A stretch of 64,000 bases of DNA from Herbiconiux moechotypicola (GTDB taxonomy: Bacteria > Actinomycetota > Actinomycetes > Actinomycetales > Microbacteriaceae), in assembly GCF_024979255.1 (NCBI RefSeq), contig NZ_JANLCN010000013.1, forward strand, positions 1 through 64,000. Reading direction: 5' to 3'. Shown here one piece after another: positions 33,871-43,464 of the stretch. The translations under genes were made by a program, and so were the position numbers. Under the pieces are notes generated by a model, which did not search any database, was not told where the DNA came from, and saw nothing but the letters and a program-made list of their open reading frames with translations. The first letter of the stretch is position 1, and every line of letters begins with the position of its first letter.

Positions 33871-35455
33871 CGGGCCCGGGTCGCGCAGCCACCGGGCCGG
33901 CACCCTTCTCCCACGGCGCGGGGAACGGGAAGTAGCGCTCGAGGAAGCTCGTGACCGCCTGGGTGCGCTCCTCCACCCCGATCTCGGGTTTCGAGCCGTC
34001 GTTGAGGCAGAACATGTCCATCGACCGCTTCTTCAGCAGCGTGTCCATGTCTTTGAGCGCGACCTTCAGGGTGGTCTCGATGTACTTCACCCGCGCATCC
34101 GTCTGCACCACGGCCCGGCCGGTCATGAGCGCGTAGTAGTGGTAGAACGAGTTCGTCACCGAGATGTCGGTGGCCGAGCGGAAGGGGCTCGCCGCCGTGC
34201 GCGCAAAGGCGTCGGCGAACTCGCTCTCCATCTCGAACAGCACGCTCTTGCGCAGCGGTGCCGCACAGTGCTCGAGGTGCCGCGTGGTGACCCGGCCGAA
34301 GCGCTGCTGCAGCAGCTCACGGTTCACCCGCGCCGCGTTCTCGAAGCCGCTGCGGCTGACATCGTTCGAGCCGAGCCCGATGCGGGTGTTGGCCTCGACG
34401 AACTTCGTGATGCCGCCGGGAGAGAAGAACAGCTCAGGGCTCACCGGGCGACCGAAGAACATGTCGTCGTTGGAGTAGAGGAAGTGCTCGGCCAGGCCCG
34501 GGATGCGATGCAGCTGCGCCTCGACGGCGTGCGAGTTGTGGGTGGGCAGATCGGAGAGGTCGGCGAAGAACTTCTCGCTCGGCATGATGGTGACCCGCGG
34601 GTCGTCGGCCAGCCACTCGGGCTTGGGCGAGTCGGTGGCGATGAAGATGCGCCGCACCCAGGGTGCGAACAGGTACACGCTGCGCAGGGCGTACTTCAGT
34701 TCGTCGATCTGGCGGTAGCGGGCCTCGGAGTCGTCGCCCTCGCCCACCACGTAGCTCGCCATGCGCTTGGCGCGGGCGCGCTGGAACTCGATGGCGGTGC
34801 CGTCGACCCACGAGAACACCATGTCGATGTCGAAGCCGATGTCGCTGGCGAGCCGGTCGAACATGCCCACGATGGTGGCCCACTCCCGGCCGTAGAGCGA
34901 CACGGTGGTCTCCACCACCTCGCCCACCGGGATGCGGCGGCGCGTGAGCGAGTTCTCCACCGGGGCCTCGACCACGTCGTCTGTCCACTGCCAGAACTCC
35001 AGCTGCACCGCGGTGCCCGCGCCGTAGCGCAGCCGGCCGATGGGCTCGATGCGGGGACGGTAGAGCCGCATCACGCGCGCCTTCGGGTCGCGGGAGAGCT
35101 TTCCGTCGGCCACGAGCACCGCCGGCGCACCGGGTACCTTCGAGTAGAACGGCTCGGTGCGCATGGCCTCGACGAGGGCGGCCTTGGCACGCTTGCGGTC
35201 GCTCCAGTGCAGCGCGAGCACGGGCCGCTCGTCGTTGCCGCGCACGAGCAGGTGCCTCACACCCGCCGCGTCGAGTGTGTCGGCGATGAAGAGGAGGTCT
35301 TCGATCATCGACTCCCGCGGGGTGGCGTGACCGTTGAGGAGGGTCAGCTGCCCCTTACGCAGCACGATGTCGTCGCGGTCATGGGCGACGGGATGCGTGC
35401 CGGCGACTCTCAGAACCGATTCGAGGTGGGGGACTCCTGGCACATCATCGCTCAA
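33845..35455 (-). CDS. Stealth family sugar-phosphotransferase
   Basis: A 536-residue Stealth protein. The N-terminal ~200 residues are an accessory region; then CR1 ([10 protein letters not shown], ~212-220), CR2 ([14 protein letters not shown], ~247-260), CR3 ([12 protein letters not shown]), and CR4 near the C-terminus (MFCLNDGS). Stealth enzymes transfer hexose-1-phosphates from nucleotide sugars, building phosphoglycan polymers; in bacteria they make capsules or wall glycopolymers. No signal peptide, so it works on the cytoplasmic side. It is divergent from the Fe(II)-oxygenase-like gene and converges on the phosphodiesterase. Confidence 0.9.
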   Translation of the reverse strand: MSDDVPGVPHLESVLRVAGTHPVAHDRDDIVLRKGQLTLLNGHATPRESMIEDLLFIADTLDAAGVRHLLVRGNDERPVLALHWSDRKRAKAALVEAMRTEPFYSKVPGAPAVLVADGKLSRDPKARVMRLYRPRIEPIGRLRYGAGTAVQLEFWQWTDDVVEAPVENSLTRRRIPVGEVVETTVSLYGREWATIVGMFDRLASDIGFDIDMVFSWVDGTAIEFQRARAKRMASYVVGEGDDSEARYRQIDELKYALRSVYLFAPWVRRIFIATDSPKPEWLADDPRVTIMPSEKFFADLSDLPTHNSHAVEAQLHRIPGLAEHFLYSNDDMFFGRPVSPELFFSPGGITKFVEANTRIGLGSNDVSRSGFENAARVNRELLQQRFGRVTTRHLEHCAAPLRKSVLFEMESEFADAFARTAASPFRSATDISVTNSFYHYYALMTGRAVVQTDARVKYIETTLKVALKDMDTLLKKRSMDMFCLNDGSKPEIGVEERTQAVTSFLERYFPFPAPWEKGAGPVAARPGPVTLPSAAG

Positions 35456-35514
35456 AGTCGCCTCCTCAATCGTTGTCGTACATCCATTTTACGCCCCTGA
35501 ACACGCGCGGTCGT

Positions 35515-35533
35515 GCGTGTTAGCCTTGCCTAA
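35515..35533. promoter_or_regulatory. Possible iron-box-like element
   Basis: GTTAGCCTTGCCTAA at its right side matches the IdeR/DtxR half-site pattern; over 19 bp about 13 positions agree with the consensus. It lies between the Stealth gene and the oxygenase-like gene, 55 bp before the latter. The left half is poor, so this is tentative. Confidence 0.3.
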
Positions 35534-35587
35534 GTAGGGCGTGTTAAAACGTGCTCGCCCTGTCGAGTCGAAAGGCTTCATTTCACG

Positions 35588-36352
35588 ATGGGCTACATCC
35601 GATCACACGCGCTCGAGGAGACCGGATACGTCGTCCTCGACCGGCACGACCAGGCCGCCGACCCCCGGGAGTGGCTCGACCTCGAATACGTCGACTGGCT
35701 CTCCTCCGGCCAGACCCGGTTCGCACCCCTCGCCAGCGCCTTCGGCGAGATGGAGTGCAACGGGTTCTGGAACCACACGCCCCCGCGCACCGACAAGGAC
35801 GGCGTGTGGGTGCCGGCGAACACGGCCAAGGCTCCGGTGCTGAAGGCCAGGGCCGAAGAGCCCGGTGTGAACATCGGGCGCTGCCGTGTGATCGAGCTGC
35901 AGCCCAACACCTACTCCAACGCGCTCTACAACCTGCACCAGGACGACAACAACCGGCTGAACCCCGACGGCACCGGCTGGATCGTGCGCAGCTTCATGAA
36001 CCTCTCCGACGACGCCGACTCCTACCTGCTGCTGCGCGAGGACCGCTTCGACCCCGAGACCGAGGTGCGCATCCCGCTCGCCGCCGGCACGCAGCTGGTC
36101 GTCGACACCCAGCGCTTCTGGCACGCCGTGTGGCACCAGGGTTCCGAGCCCCGTTACTGCCTCATCACCTCGTGGGAGTCCGGTCCCGAGCTCGACGCGT
36201 ACATCGCGGCCAAGCACGGAGAGCCGCACTACGCGACGGCGGCGCTCGACCCGGTGTTCGTGCAGGAGGCGCAGACCGAGGTGCGGCGCCAGCTCGCCGA
36301 GCGCGCGGCGACCATCTCGGCGAAGGGGCGTGCGGAGCGCGAAGGCGCCTGA
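35588..36352 (+). CDS. Putative Fe(II)/2-oxoglutarate oxygenase-like protein
   Basis: A 254-residue soluble protein that I do not recognise by name. It shows a possible facial-triad layout of cupin-fold dioxygenases: H117-x-D119 in LHQDDNNR, His179 or His183 in RFWHAVWH, and Arg189 in EPRYCLI as a 2-oxoglutarate salt-bridge candidate. The spacing (~60 residues) suits that fold. ATG at 35588 has no strong ribosome site but the frame is clean and codon use is normal. The divergent Stealth neighbour might suggest glycan or wall modification; that is a guess. Confidence 0.6.
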   Translation: MGYIRSHALEETGYVVLDRHDQAADPREWLDLEYVDWLSSGQTRFAPLASAFGEMECNGFWNHTPPRTDKDGVWVPANTAKAPVLKARAEEPGVNIGRCRVIELQPNTYSNALYNLHQDDNNRLNPDGTGWIVRSFMNLSDDADSYLLLREDRFDPETEVRIPLAAGTQLVVDTQRFWHAVWHQGSEPRYCLITSWESGPELDAYIAAKHGEPHYATAALDPVFVQEAQTEVRRQLAERAATISAKGRAEREGA

Positions 36353-36451
36353 ACGCCGGCCGTCCCCTCGCAACGTCATGCAACGTCGCTCTTCCTAGGG
36401 TGATCCGCGTTCGCACCGAACGCACACGATCACAGTGAAGTGAGGATGTCC

Positions 36452-37522
36452 ATGACCATCGCAGAACCCATCGTCGCCCCCACGGCGTCGATCCCCTCGA
36501 TCCCGGCGACCATGCACGCCGCCGTCGTGACGGCCTTCGGCCAGCCCCTCGAGATCCGGGAGGTCGCCGTTCCCACCCCGGGCCCCGGGCAGGCGCTCGT
36601 GAAGCTCGAGGCCTCGGGCGTGTGCCACACCGACCTGCACGCCGCCCACGGCGACTGGCCGGTGAAGCCGAGCCTCCCGCTCATCCCGGGTCACGAGGGC
36701 TACGGCACGGTCGTGGCACTCGGCGAGGGGGTCACCAGCCTCTCCGTCGGCCAGAAGGTGGGCAACGCCTGGCTGTGGTCGGCGTGCGGCACCTGCCAGT
36801 ACTGCCGCACCGGGTGGGAGACGCTGTGCGAGGAGCAGCAGAACGGCGGCTACTCGGTCGACGGCAGCTTCGGTGAGTACATGCTCGTCGACGAGCGCTT
36901 CGCCGCGCGCATCCCCGAGGGCGCCGACCCGATCGAGGTGGCGCCCGTGCTCTGCGCCGGGGTGACCGTCTACAAGGGCCTCAAGATGACCGAGGCGCGG
37001 CCCGGGCAGTGGGTCACCATGAGCGGCATCGGCGGGCTCGGGCACATCGCCGTGCAGTACGCGGTGGCGATGGGGCTCAACGTCGTCGCGGTCGACGTCG
37101 ACGACTCCAAGCTCGACCTCGCCCGACGACACGGCGCGGCCCTCACCGTCAACGCGGCGAAGGAGGACCCGGCCGAGGTGGTGCAGCGCGAGGTCGGCGG
37201 CACCCACGGTGTGCTCGTGACGGCCGTGCACCCGAAGGCCTTCGGGCAGGCGCTCGGCGTCGCCCGCCGCGGCGCGACGATCGTGTTCAACGGCCTGCCG
37301 CCCGGCGACTTCCCCGCCGACATCTTCGACATCGTGCTGCGCGGGCTCACCATCCGCGGCTCGATCGTGGGCACCAGGCAAGACCTCGAGGAGGCCCTCG
37401 ACTTCTACGCGCGCGGGCTCATCCACCCCACGGTGGCCACCACCTCGGTGAGCGACATCAACGGCGTGTTCGACCGGATGCTCAAGGGCGCCATCGACGG
37501 ACGGATCGTGCTGCAGTTCTAG
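36452..37522 (+). CDS. adhP: Zinc-dependent alcohol dehydrogenase (AdhP-like)
   Basis: A 356-residue NAD-dependent medium-chain alcohol dehydrogenase. Catalytic zinc ligands are in SGVCHTDLHAAHGDW and PGHEGYG; the structural zinc loop CGTCQYCRTGWETLC has four cysteines; the Rossmann GIGGLGHIAVQYA and VDVDDSKLDLARRHGA segments follow. It oxidises ethanol and similar alcohols or reduces aldehydes. The ATG at 36452 has GTGAGG six bases upstream; ATG 36446 or GTG 36440 would add two or four residues. It may work with the aldehyde dehydrogenase at 46802-48379, although the two are 10 kb apart. Confidence 0.9.
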   Translation: MTIAEPIVAPTASIPSIPATMHAAVVTAFGQPLEIREVAVPTPGPGQALVKLEASGVCHTDLHAAHGDWPVKPSLPLIPGHEGYGTVVALGEGVTSLSVGQKVGNAWLWSACGTCQYCRTGWETLCEEQQNGGYSVDGSFGEYMLVDERFAARIPEGADPIEVAPVLCAGVTVYKGLKMTEARPGQWVTMSGIGGLGHIAVQYAVAMGLNVVAVDVDDSKLDLARRHGAALTVNAAKEDPAEVVQREVGGTHGVLVTAVHPKAFGQALGVARRGATIVFNGLPPGDFPADIFDIVLRGLTIRGSIVGTRQDLEEALDFYARGLIHPTVATTSVSDINGVFDRMLKGAIDGRIVLQF

Positions 37523-37568
37523 CCGGCCGCGCCGGGCGGTGTCGGGGGCGCGCCCTAGGGTGGTGGGC

Positions 37569-38891
37569 ATGGCCACGAAGTCGACGAGCGCGTACCGCTG
37601 CACCGAGTGCGGCTGGCAGACCGCGAAGTGGGTCGGCCGCTGCGGCGAGTGCCAGTCGTGGGGCACGGTGGTGTCGTCGGCCGAGAACGAGGGCATCTCG
37701 AAAGCTGTCAGGGCCACCGTGCTCGACGCCGCCCGCATCGCCCGGCCCATCACCGAGATCTCCTCCGACGTCGCCTCGCACTGGGCCACCGGCATCGGCG
37801 AGTTCGACCGGGTGCTCGGCGGCGGGCTCGTGCCGGGAGCCGCCATCCTGCTCTCGGGCGAGCCCGGGGTCGGCAAGTCCACACTGCTGCTCGAGGTGGC
37901 GGCGAAGGCGGCCGAAGAACACCTGCGGGTGCTCTACGTCTCGGCCGAGGAGTCGGTGTCGCAGGTGAAGCTGCGCGCCGAGCGCACCCACTCGCTCTCC
38001 CCCACCCTCATGCTCGCGGCAGAGACCGACCTCTCCACGGTGCTCGGGCAGATCGACGCCGTGCAGCCCCACCTCGTCATCGTCGACTCGGTGCAGACGG
38101 TGTCGTCGGCGTCGCTCGACTCGGCCGCCGGCTCGCCGACGCAGGTGCGCGAGGTGGCCTCGTCGCTCATCCGCGTGGCCAAGGAGCGCTCGCTGCCGGT
38201 GCTGCTCGTGGGGCACGTCACGAAAGACGGCTCGATCGCGGGCCCGCGCGTGCTCGAGCACCTGGTCGACGTGGTGTGCCAGTTCGAGGGCGACCGGCAG
38301 ACGTCGCTGCGATTCGTCCGTGCGCTCAAGAACCGCTTCGGGCCGACGGATGAGGTGGGCTGCTTCGAGATGAGCGCCGACGGCATCCGCGAGGTGCCCG
38401 ACCCGAGCGGCCTCTTTCTCTCCCGCGGCTCGGATGCGGTGTCGGGCACGTGCGTGACCGTCGCGCTCGAGGGCCGACGGGCCCTCCCTGTGGAGGTGCA
38501 GGCGCTCGTGGTGTCGACGCCCACCCCCAATCCGCGCCGGGTCACCAACGGGGTCGACGCCTCCCGGGTCGCGATGATCCTCGCGGTGCTGGAGCGGCGC
38601 GCGCGGGTGAAGCTGAGCGAGCTCGACGTCTACGTGTCGACGGTGGGCGGGGTGAAGCTCACCGAACCGGCAGCCGACCTCGCCATCGCGCTCGCGCTCG
38701 CCTCGGCCGCGAACGACCGCCCCCTGCCGCACGATCTCGCGGCCTTCGGCGAGATCTCGCTCGCCGGAGAGGTGCGGCCGGTGTCATCGAGCCGGGTGCG
38801 CGCGGCCGAGGCCAAACGGCTGGGCTTCGGCCGGCTCGTCGACGACGAGTCGCAGCAGCTGACGAGGGCACTCACCCGCGCCTTCAGCTGA
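37569..38891 (+). CDS. radA: DNA repair protein RadA
   Basis: A 440-residue RecA-like ATPase that promotes branch migration in recombinational repair. The N-terminal C4 zinc finger (YRCTECGWQTAKWVGRCGEC), Walker A GEPGVGKST (~100), the RadA-specific LKNRFGPTDEVG motif and the C-terminal Lon-protease-like domain (VNPxxxRV type, here NPRRVTNGVDASRVAMI; then EISLAGEVRPVSS) are all present. Full length for the family. ATG 37569 directly precedes the zinc finger; upstream frame is intergenic. Confidence 0.97.
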   Translation: MATKSTSAYRCTECGWQTAKWVGRCGECQSWGTVVSSAENEGISKAVRATVLDAARIARPITEISSDVASHWATGIGEFDRVLGGGLVPGAAILLSGEPGVGKSTLLLEVAAKAAEEHLRVLYVSAEESVSQVKLRAERTHSLSPTLMLAAETDLSTVLGQIDAVQPHLVIVDSVQTVSSASLDSAAGSPTQVREVASSLIRVAKERSLPVLLVGHVTKDGSIAGPRVLEHLVDVVCQFEGDRQTSLRFVRALKNRFGPTDEVGCFEMSADGIREVPDPSGLFLSRGSDAVSGTCVTVALEGRRALPVEVQALVVSTPTPNPRRVTNGVDASRVAMILAVLERRARVKLSELDVYVSTVGGVKLTEPAADLAIALALASAANDRPLPHDLAAFGEISLAGEVRPVSSSRVRAAEAKRLGFGRLVDDESQQLTRALTRAFS

Positions 38892-38922
38892 GCCTGCGCC
38901 CGCCTTGCGGCGCGCCGCACCA

Positions 38923-40500
38923 TCAGACGTGCGGGCGAAAGTCCTGCCAGGCGCGGCGACGCGTGCCCCGCGGGTCGGACTCCACGCGGTCCTCGGCGTC
39001 GATGATCAGCGTGAGCCGCTCGACCTCGTCGTAGACGGGCCATTCGCCGTCATCGCTCTCGGGCGAGCCGTCGCGCGCGAACGCGATCCACCGCGCGCGC
39101 ATGCGCCGGCTGGCGGCCTTGAACGCCTTCCGGCCGCCGAGCGCGGTCATGGTGCGCCCGAACCAGCCGTCCATGCGGTCGAAGATGGCGTAGAGCTCGA
39201 GCCCGTGGGTGGCGTCGAACCCCGCGAGCCGCACGAGCCGGGGCGCGATGTCGAAGCGGTAGAAGTGCACGGGCGCAAAACGCGCGTGCCGCTCGGCCAC
39301 CTTCACCGACGGGTACCAGAACGCGAAGTCGCCCGCGAAATCGGCCGCCGCTCGACGGGCGGGCAGGCCCGGATACTCCGCCTTGATGGCCTTGCGCGCC
39401 CCCTTCTTCGTGCGGGCGAAGATGGCCCGGATGCGCTTGGGCGTCGTGGCGAGGATGTCGAGCCTCCCGGTGAACAGCGAGCCCTCCCGGTCGTTCGTGC
39501 CGATGATGAGCGGCACCCGCGCCGCCCGCCCCTCCTTGAACGCGTCGAGCGGCCGCTCGGGCAGCAGCTCGCCGTCGATGACGGGTGAGAGCACGATCGT
39601 GCCGGGGTGCGCATCCGGGGTCTTCAGGGTGAGCGTGACCGCGGCGGCGACCAGTTCCTGGGCGTCGGCCTCGGCGAGGATGCGTCCGGCGAGATCGTCG
39701 GTGGTGGACTCCACCCCGTCGGTGTCGACGGCCTCGACGAGAAGCTCCAGGAACTCCTCGGCCCAGACGGCGGTGACCTCGGGCGGGTAGATGGCGTTCG
39801 CGGGCGAGCTCTGGGCGATCGCGCGCGCGAACAAGCCGTGCGCGCTCGGCGTGGCCATCAGGGTGGTGACGGCGTTGGCGCCCGCCGACTCGCCGAAGAG
39901 GGTGACGTTGCCGGGGTCGCCACCGAACGCGGCGATGTTGTCGCGCACCCAGCGCAGCGCGGCGATCTGGTCGCGGAGGCCCAGGTTCGACTCGATCGGC
40001 CGCTCGGGTGTGGAGTACCGGGTGAGGTCGAGGTACCCGAGCGCGCCGAGCCGGTAGTTCACGCTCACGTAGATCACCCCGCCCTCGCGCACGAGCGCTT
40101 CGCCGTTGCGCGGGTACTCGGCCGACGATCCCACGCTGTACGCACCCCCGTGGATGAACACCATCACGGGCAGGCCGGTGGAGTCGTCGTCAGGGCGCAG
40201 CACGTTGAGACTCAGACAGTCTTCGGCCATCACCGTGCGAGTCGAGGAGCCGATGAAGTTGCCGTCCCGCGACTGCAGGGCGACCGGGCCGAAGTCCCGC
40301 GCATCCCGAACACCGGTCCACCGCTGCACGGGCGCCGGCGCCCTGAACCGCAGAGGGCCGACAGGCGGCGCGGCGAACGGAATCCCCCGCCACCACCGCA
40401 GGCCGCGGGCCCGCGCACCGCGCACCAGGCCGGCCGAGGTGTGCACCACCAGCGACGGACCCTCCGCCGTCTCGGTCGCCGCAGCCGGCTCGTTGCTCAC
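38923..40500 (-). CDS. Type-B carboxylesterase
   Basis: A 525-residue carboxylesterase/lipase of the cholinesterase-like fold. GIPFAAPPVGPLRF at ~39-53, EDCLSLNVL (~93-101), oxyanion HGGAY (~117-121) and nucleophile Ser205 in FGESAGA; the acid and histidine come later (ATHGLELY). No signal peptide, so it is probably intracellular. Such enzymes hydrolyse carboxylic esters of broad range. Convergent with radA, and 31 bp downstream of the first Tat-family gene on the same strand order. Confidence 0.92.
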   Translation of the reverse strand: MSNEPAAATETAEGPSLVVHTSAGLVRGARARGLRWWRGIPFAAPPVGPLRFRAPAPVQRWTGVRDARDFGPVALQSRDGNFIGSSTRTVMAEDCLSLNVLRPDDDSTGLPVMVFIHGGAYSVGSSAEYPRNGEALVREGGVIYVSVNYRLGALGYLDLTRYSTPERPIESNLGLRDQIAALRWVRDNIAAFGGDPGNVTLFGESAGANAVTTLMATPSAHGLFARAIAQSSPANAIYPPEVTAVWAEEFLELLVEAVDTDGVESTTDDLAGRILAEADAQELVAAAVTLTLKTPDAHPGTIVLSPVIDGELLPERPLDAFKEGRAARVPLIIGTNDREGSLFTGRLDILATTPKRIRAIFARTKKGARKAIKAEYPGLPARRAAADFAGDFAFWYPSVKVAERHARFAPVHFYRFDIAPRLVRLAGFDATHGLELYAIFDRMDGWFGRTMTALGGRKAFKAASRRMRARWIAFARDGSPESDDGEWPVYDEVERLTLIIDAEDRVESDPRGTRRRAWQDFRPHV

Positions 40501-40531
40501 CCGCGCATGCTAACGCGGCCCGGTGAACGGA

Positions 40532-41125
40532 TCAGCCGTAGGCGACGGAGTCCTGGGCGAAGTTGCCGACACCGCTGGCCGGATCTCCCGCGATGACCGT
40601 GATGGTGGCCTCGCGCACGGTGCTGTAGGGCAGGCTCGCCGAGCTCGAGGGCCAGCGGTCGAACAGGATGCCGTCGACCGCGAGCACCGCCGAGTCGCCC
40701 TGCAGGATCGTGCCCGTGAACGTCCAGGTGCCCACGAGGTCGGTGCCGAGCGTTCCGGGCGTCGACCAGCCGTCGAAGGTCCAGGTCGAGCTGCTCGGGC
40801 TGATGGGCGTGGTGTCGCTGCCCGAGGGGATGATGAACAAGTCGGCGTCGTCGAGGAGGAACTGGAGGGCGACCGTGATCGTGCCCGTCCAGTCTCCCGG
40901 GAACCCCGCCGAGTCGTAGGCGACGAGGCCGAAGGGGATCTCGCCCTTGAGGCTGTACTGGTCGAGCGGGGCGAGGAAGAGCTCGAACTCCGGTTCGGTG
41001 GCGGTGGTCGAGGCGGCAGCCAGCGGTGTCGCCACGGCGAGCGCCACGACGGGAACGCTCCAGGCGCCGGCGGCGATGACGGAGCGGCGGGAGACGTGAG
41101 CGTCGGTGCGAAGGTCAGGGGTCAT
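40532..41125 (-). CDS. Tat-exported small protein, paralog 1
   Basis: A 197-residue secreted protein of unknown function. The signal peptide has a twin-arginine start and the shared block SRRSVIAAGAWSVPVVALAV, then a TPLAAAS cleavage region. The mature part (~165 residues) is predicted all-beta with FPGDWTGTITVALQ and LVGTWTFTGTILQGD, matching segments in paralogs 2 and 3. No cysteines, so no lipidation. ATG 41125 is chosen because GAGGAG lies 9 bases upstream; ATG 41134 overlaps that ribosome site. One of five relatives within 5 kb. Confidence 0.8.
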   Translation of the reverse strand: MTPDLRTDAHVSRRSVIAAGAWSVPVVALAVATPLAAASTTATEPEFELFLAPLDQYSLKGEIPFGLVAYDSAGFPGDWTGTITVALQFLLDDADLFIIPSGSDTTPISPSSSTWTFDGWSTPGTLGTDLVGTWTFTGTILQGDSAVLAVDGILFDRWPSSSASLPYSTVREATITVIAGDPASGVGNFAQDSVAYG

Positions 41126-41144
41126 GTCTGTCATCTCCTCGGGT

Positions 41145-41768
41145 TCACCAGAAGTAGGTCAGGGGCTGGGTGACGGAGTTGCCCGAGACGGTGTCGGTGC
41201 CGACGACCGCGCCGATCTCCGCGGTCCGGGAGGTGGAGAACGGGTTGGGTGCGCCCGGCTGGTCGATGAAGCTGACGAATCCGGATGCGGTGCCCGCCGG
41301 GTCGAGGGTGAGCACCGCGAAGTCGCCGGCCGGGATGGTGCCCGACCAGCTGAACTGCATCCCGATGCTGCCGTTCGTGAGGGGCGCCGTGTACCCCACG
41401 AACGTCCAGGTGCCGACGACGGTGGGTTCGGGCGCCGGGTTGGTGACACCCTGGTTGATGACGAGCACGGTGTCGTCGGGCACGAGCGTGAGAGTGAGCA
41501 CGAACGATCCCGTCCAGGCGCCGATCGCGTTCTGGTCGTAGACGCGCACCTCCAGACCGCCCGCCTTGGCGCTCACGCCGCTGTCGGGCACGAACGAGAA
41601 GCCGACCGCCAGGTCGGCCAGGGAGGTGGGGTCGGTCGACGCGGCCGCCAGCGGGGTGGCGACGGCGAGGGCGACGACCGGCACCGACCAGGCGGCCGCG
41701 GTCACCACGGTGCGGCGGGACGGATGCTGCCGCGGTTCGCGGGCAGGCAGGGGCGGAGTATCGAGCAT
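41145..41768 (-). CDS. Tat-exported small protein, paralog 2
   Basis: A 207-residue secreted protein. Twin-arginine signal with SRRTVVTAAAWSVPVVALAV and TPLAAAS, nearly the same peptide as in paralogs 1 and 3. The mature region is beta-rich with AIGAWTGSFVLTLTLVP and MQFSWSGTIPAGDFAVLTL, aligning with the others. The start is set by GAGGAG 7 bases before ATG 41768; the longer frame to 41885 is unlikely. Only 19 bp separate it from paralog 1, so the two form an operon. The 286 bp upstream (to 42055) is a divergent promoter region in which I see no known box. Confidence 0.8.
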   Translation of the reverse strand: MLDTPPLPAREPRQHPSRRTVVTAAAWSVPVVALAVATPLAAASTDPTSLADLAVGFSFVPDSGVSAKAGGLEVRVYDQNAIGAWTGSFVLTLTLVPDDTVLVINQGVTNPAPEPTVVGTWTFVGYTAPLTNGSIGMQFSWSGTIPAGDFAVLTLDPAGTASGFVSFIDQPGAPNPFSTSRTAEIGAVVGTDTVSGNSVTQPLTYFW

Positions 41769-42054
41769 GGGTGTGCTCCTCGGATCGTGCGCAGGTGGCG
41801 CGGCAGAACGTGGGCAGGGCGGTGCGGGGGTGCAAGGCGGTGCGGGACGGTGCTGTGCTGTGACTGCGCGACGACGTGGTCGCACTCGGCATGCTGGCCG
41901 CGTGATGTTTCCCCGGTGTTTCCGTCCTGTTTCACCGGATGACGAATTGGCGTCTCCGCTCCCCCATTCCAGGGGTCATCGGCCCTCACGCCCTCCGAGG
42001 GTGCGCTACGGTCATCGACAATCACCTGTCGCACGACACGAATCTGGGGGATTC

Positions 42055-42582
42055 ATGCCGGAAGAACTCGAACGCCGTACCGTCCTCACCGCCGCCGCCT
42101 GGTCGGTGCCGGTCGTCGCCCTCGCCGTCGCCACTCCGCTGGCCGCCGCCTCTACGACCATCCCGCTCGCCCTGAGTTACGGTCTCATCAGCCCGAGCAC
42201 CGACTACCGCAGCGGCTACCGATACGGTCTCAGTGCCACCGTCACCAACGACGATCTCGTGAACACGTTCACGGGTTCGTTCGACGTGGTGATGACCCTC
42301 GCGCCCAACCCCACCGACTTCTGGATCACGGCGGCGCCTCCCAGCTTCACCACGACCAGCGGTGGCACCTGGACGATCGCCTCCGGAATCTCGACGATCA
42401 CCTTCACCTTCACCGGCACCCTGGCACCCGGAGCGAGCGCCTCGGCAGCCTTCACCGCACCCACGATCGTGTCCTTCACCGCGGCGAGTGGATACCTGCC
42501 GGCGACCATCGCCACAACCGGCAACATCGTGGGCACCGGGGTCTCGGGCTCCGACAGCCACGACTACCCGTTCACCACCTGA
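42055..42582 (+). CDS. Tat-exported small protein, paralog 3
   Basis: A 175-residue secreted protein with ERRTVLTAAAWSVPVVALAV and TPLAAAS at the N-terminus. The mature part has NTFTGSFDVVMTLAPNP, ITFTFTGTLAPGASASAAF and an end TGVSGSDSHDYPF comparable to the ends of paralogs 1 and 2, so the fold is shared. Divergent from paralogs 1-2. GGGGG precedes the ATG at 42055 by 5-6 bases. No catalytic motif is visible; an immunoglobulin-like surface or adhesive role is possible. Confidence 0.8.
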   Translation: MPEELERRTVLTAAAWSVPVVALAVATPLAAASTTIPLALSYGLISPSTDYRSGYRYGLSATVTNDDLVNTFTGSFDVVMTLAPNPTDFWITAAPPSFTTTSGGTWTIASGISTITFTFTGTLAPGASASAAFTAPTIVSFTAASGYLPATIATTGNIVGTGVSGSDSHDYPFTT

Positions 42583-42745
42583 CGAGTCGCCCTGGCTAAC
42601 GATTTCTGAGAATTCTCGGCCCCGGGCTCGCCGTCGGGATCGGATCATCGTAGGTTCGAATGGTCCGACCCGATGACGTCTGTATGGTCGCGACGGCCGT
42701 ACCCCGGCACGGGAGTCACCCAACTCCCCGGGTGCGACGGTCTGC

Positions 42746-42788
42746 GGCCTCCCGTCAGCGCGACCCCAAACGCTGCTGGCGGGAGGCC
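42746..42788 (+). terminator. GC-rich stem-loop between paralogs 3 and 4
   Basis: GGCCTCCCG-CAGCG pairs with CGCTG-CGGGAGGCC around a loop of about 10 bases, with small bulges. It lies 163 bp after paralog 3 and 78 bp before paralog 4, in a 284-bp gap that holds no gene. Probably a terminator; the distance from the stop leaves room for another role. Confidence 0.5.
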
Positions 42789-42866
42789 TTCTCCCCGAAT
42801 CCCTCCCCCACTCGGTGCACGGCGGTCTACACTGACGGCATCGTTCGTGTCGGCTGAGGGGCGGAG

Positions 42867-43361
42867 ATGCGATCACCGGTTGACAACGACACGCTCGGCC
42901 GCCGGAGCGTTCTCGCGGCGGGCGTCTGGTCGGTGCCCGTCGTGGTCGCCGCCGTGGCGGCTCCGGCGGCCGCCGCCTCCGATTCGCCGGGGCTGGTCGA
43001 CCTCCTCACGCTCACGGTCGGGGTGATCACGGAGAGCGCCGACACCGGGCTCGACTGGAGCGGCGCGACACTCACCTACCTGTGGAGCGCGGACGGACCC
43101 GAGACGATCGGCTACACCTGGACCGCCACACTGCTCTACGACGACGGCAACGGCGTTCCGGTGGAGACCGCCATCGGCACCGGCTCCGACACGGTGGCGA
43201 AGACGGGCTCGGTGGATTTCGGCGCGACCGCCGACGGGGACGACATCGTCGACCCACCGGTGCCTCCGGGCACCTACACCGTGGAGGTCGTGATCGTCGC
43301 CTCCGACGGATCGACCCGCACCTGGTACGGCAACCCCTACATCGTCGCCGAGCCGACGTGA
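42867..43361 (+). CDS. Tat-exported small protein, paralog 4
   Basis: A 164-residue secreted protein. LGRRSVLAAGVWSVPVVVAAV and APAAAAS form the signal, the same plan with a few substitutions. The mature part differs more: LTYLWSADGPETIGYTWTATLLYDD and PPVPPGTYTVEVVIVASDGSTR look like a single fibronectin/Ig-like beta sandwich. The ATG at 42867 has GGGGCGGAG upstream. Followed 100 bp later by the acyltransferase gene. Confidence 0.78.
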   Translation: MRSPVDNDTLGRRSVLAAGVWSVPVVVAAVAAPAAAASDSPGLVDLLTLTVGVITESADTGLDWSGATLTYLWSADGPETIGYTWTATLLYDDGNGVPVETAIGTGSDTVAKTGSVDFGATADGDDIVDPPVPPGTYTVEVVIVASDGSTRTWYGNPYIVAEPT

Positions 43362-43464
43362 CGCTCACGTAGGCTGGAGGCTCCGCCGAGAAGAGGGGCT
43401 CGTCATCGATCCAGTCGAGAACGACCGGCTGGCGTGGCCCGATTTCGCCCGTGGCCTGAGCATC

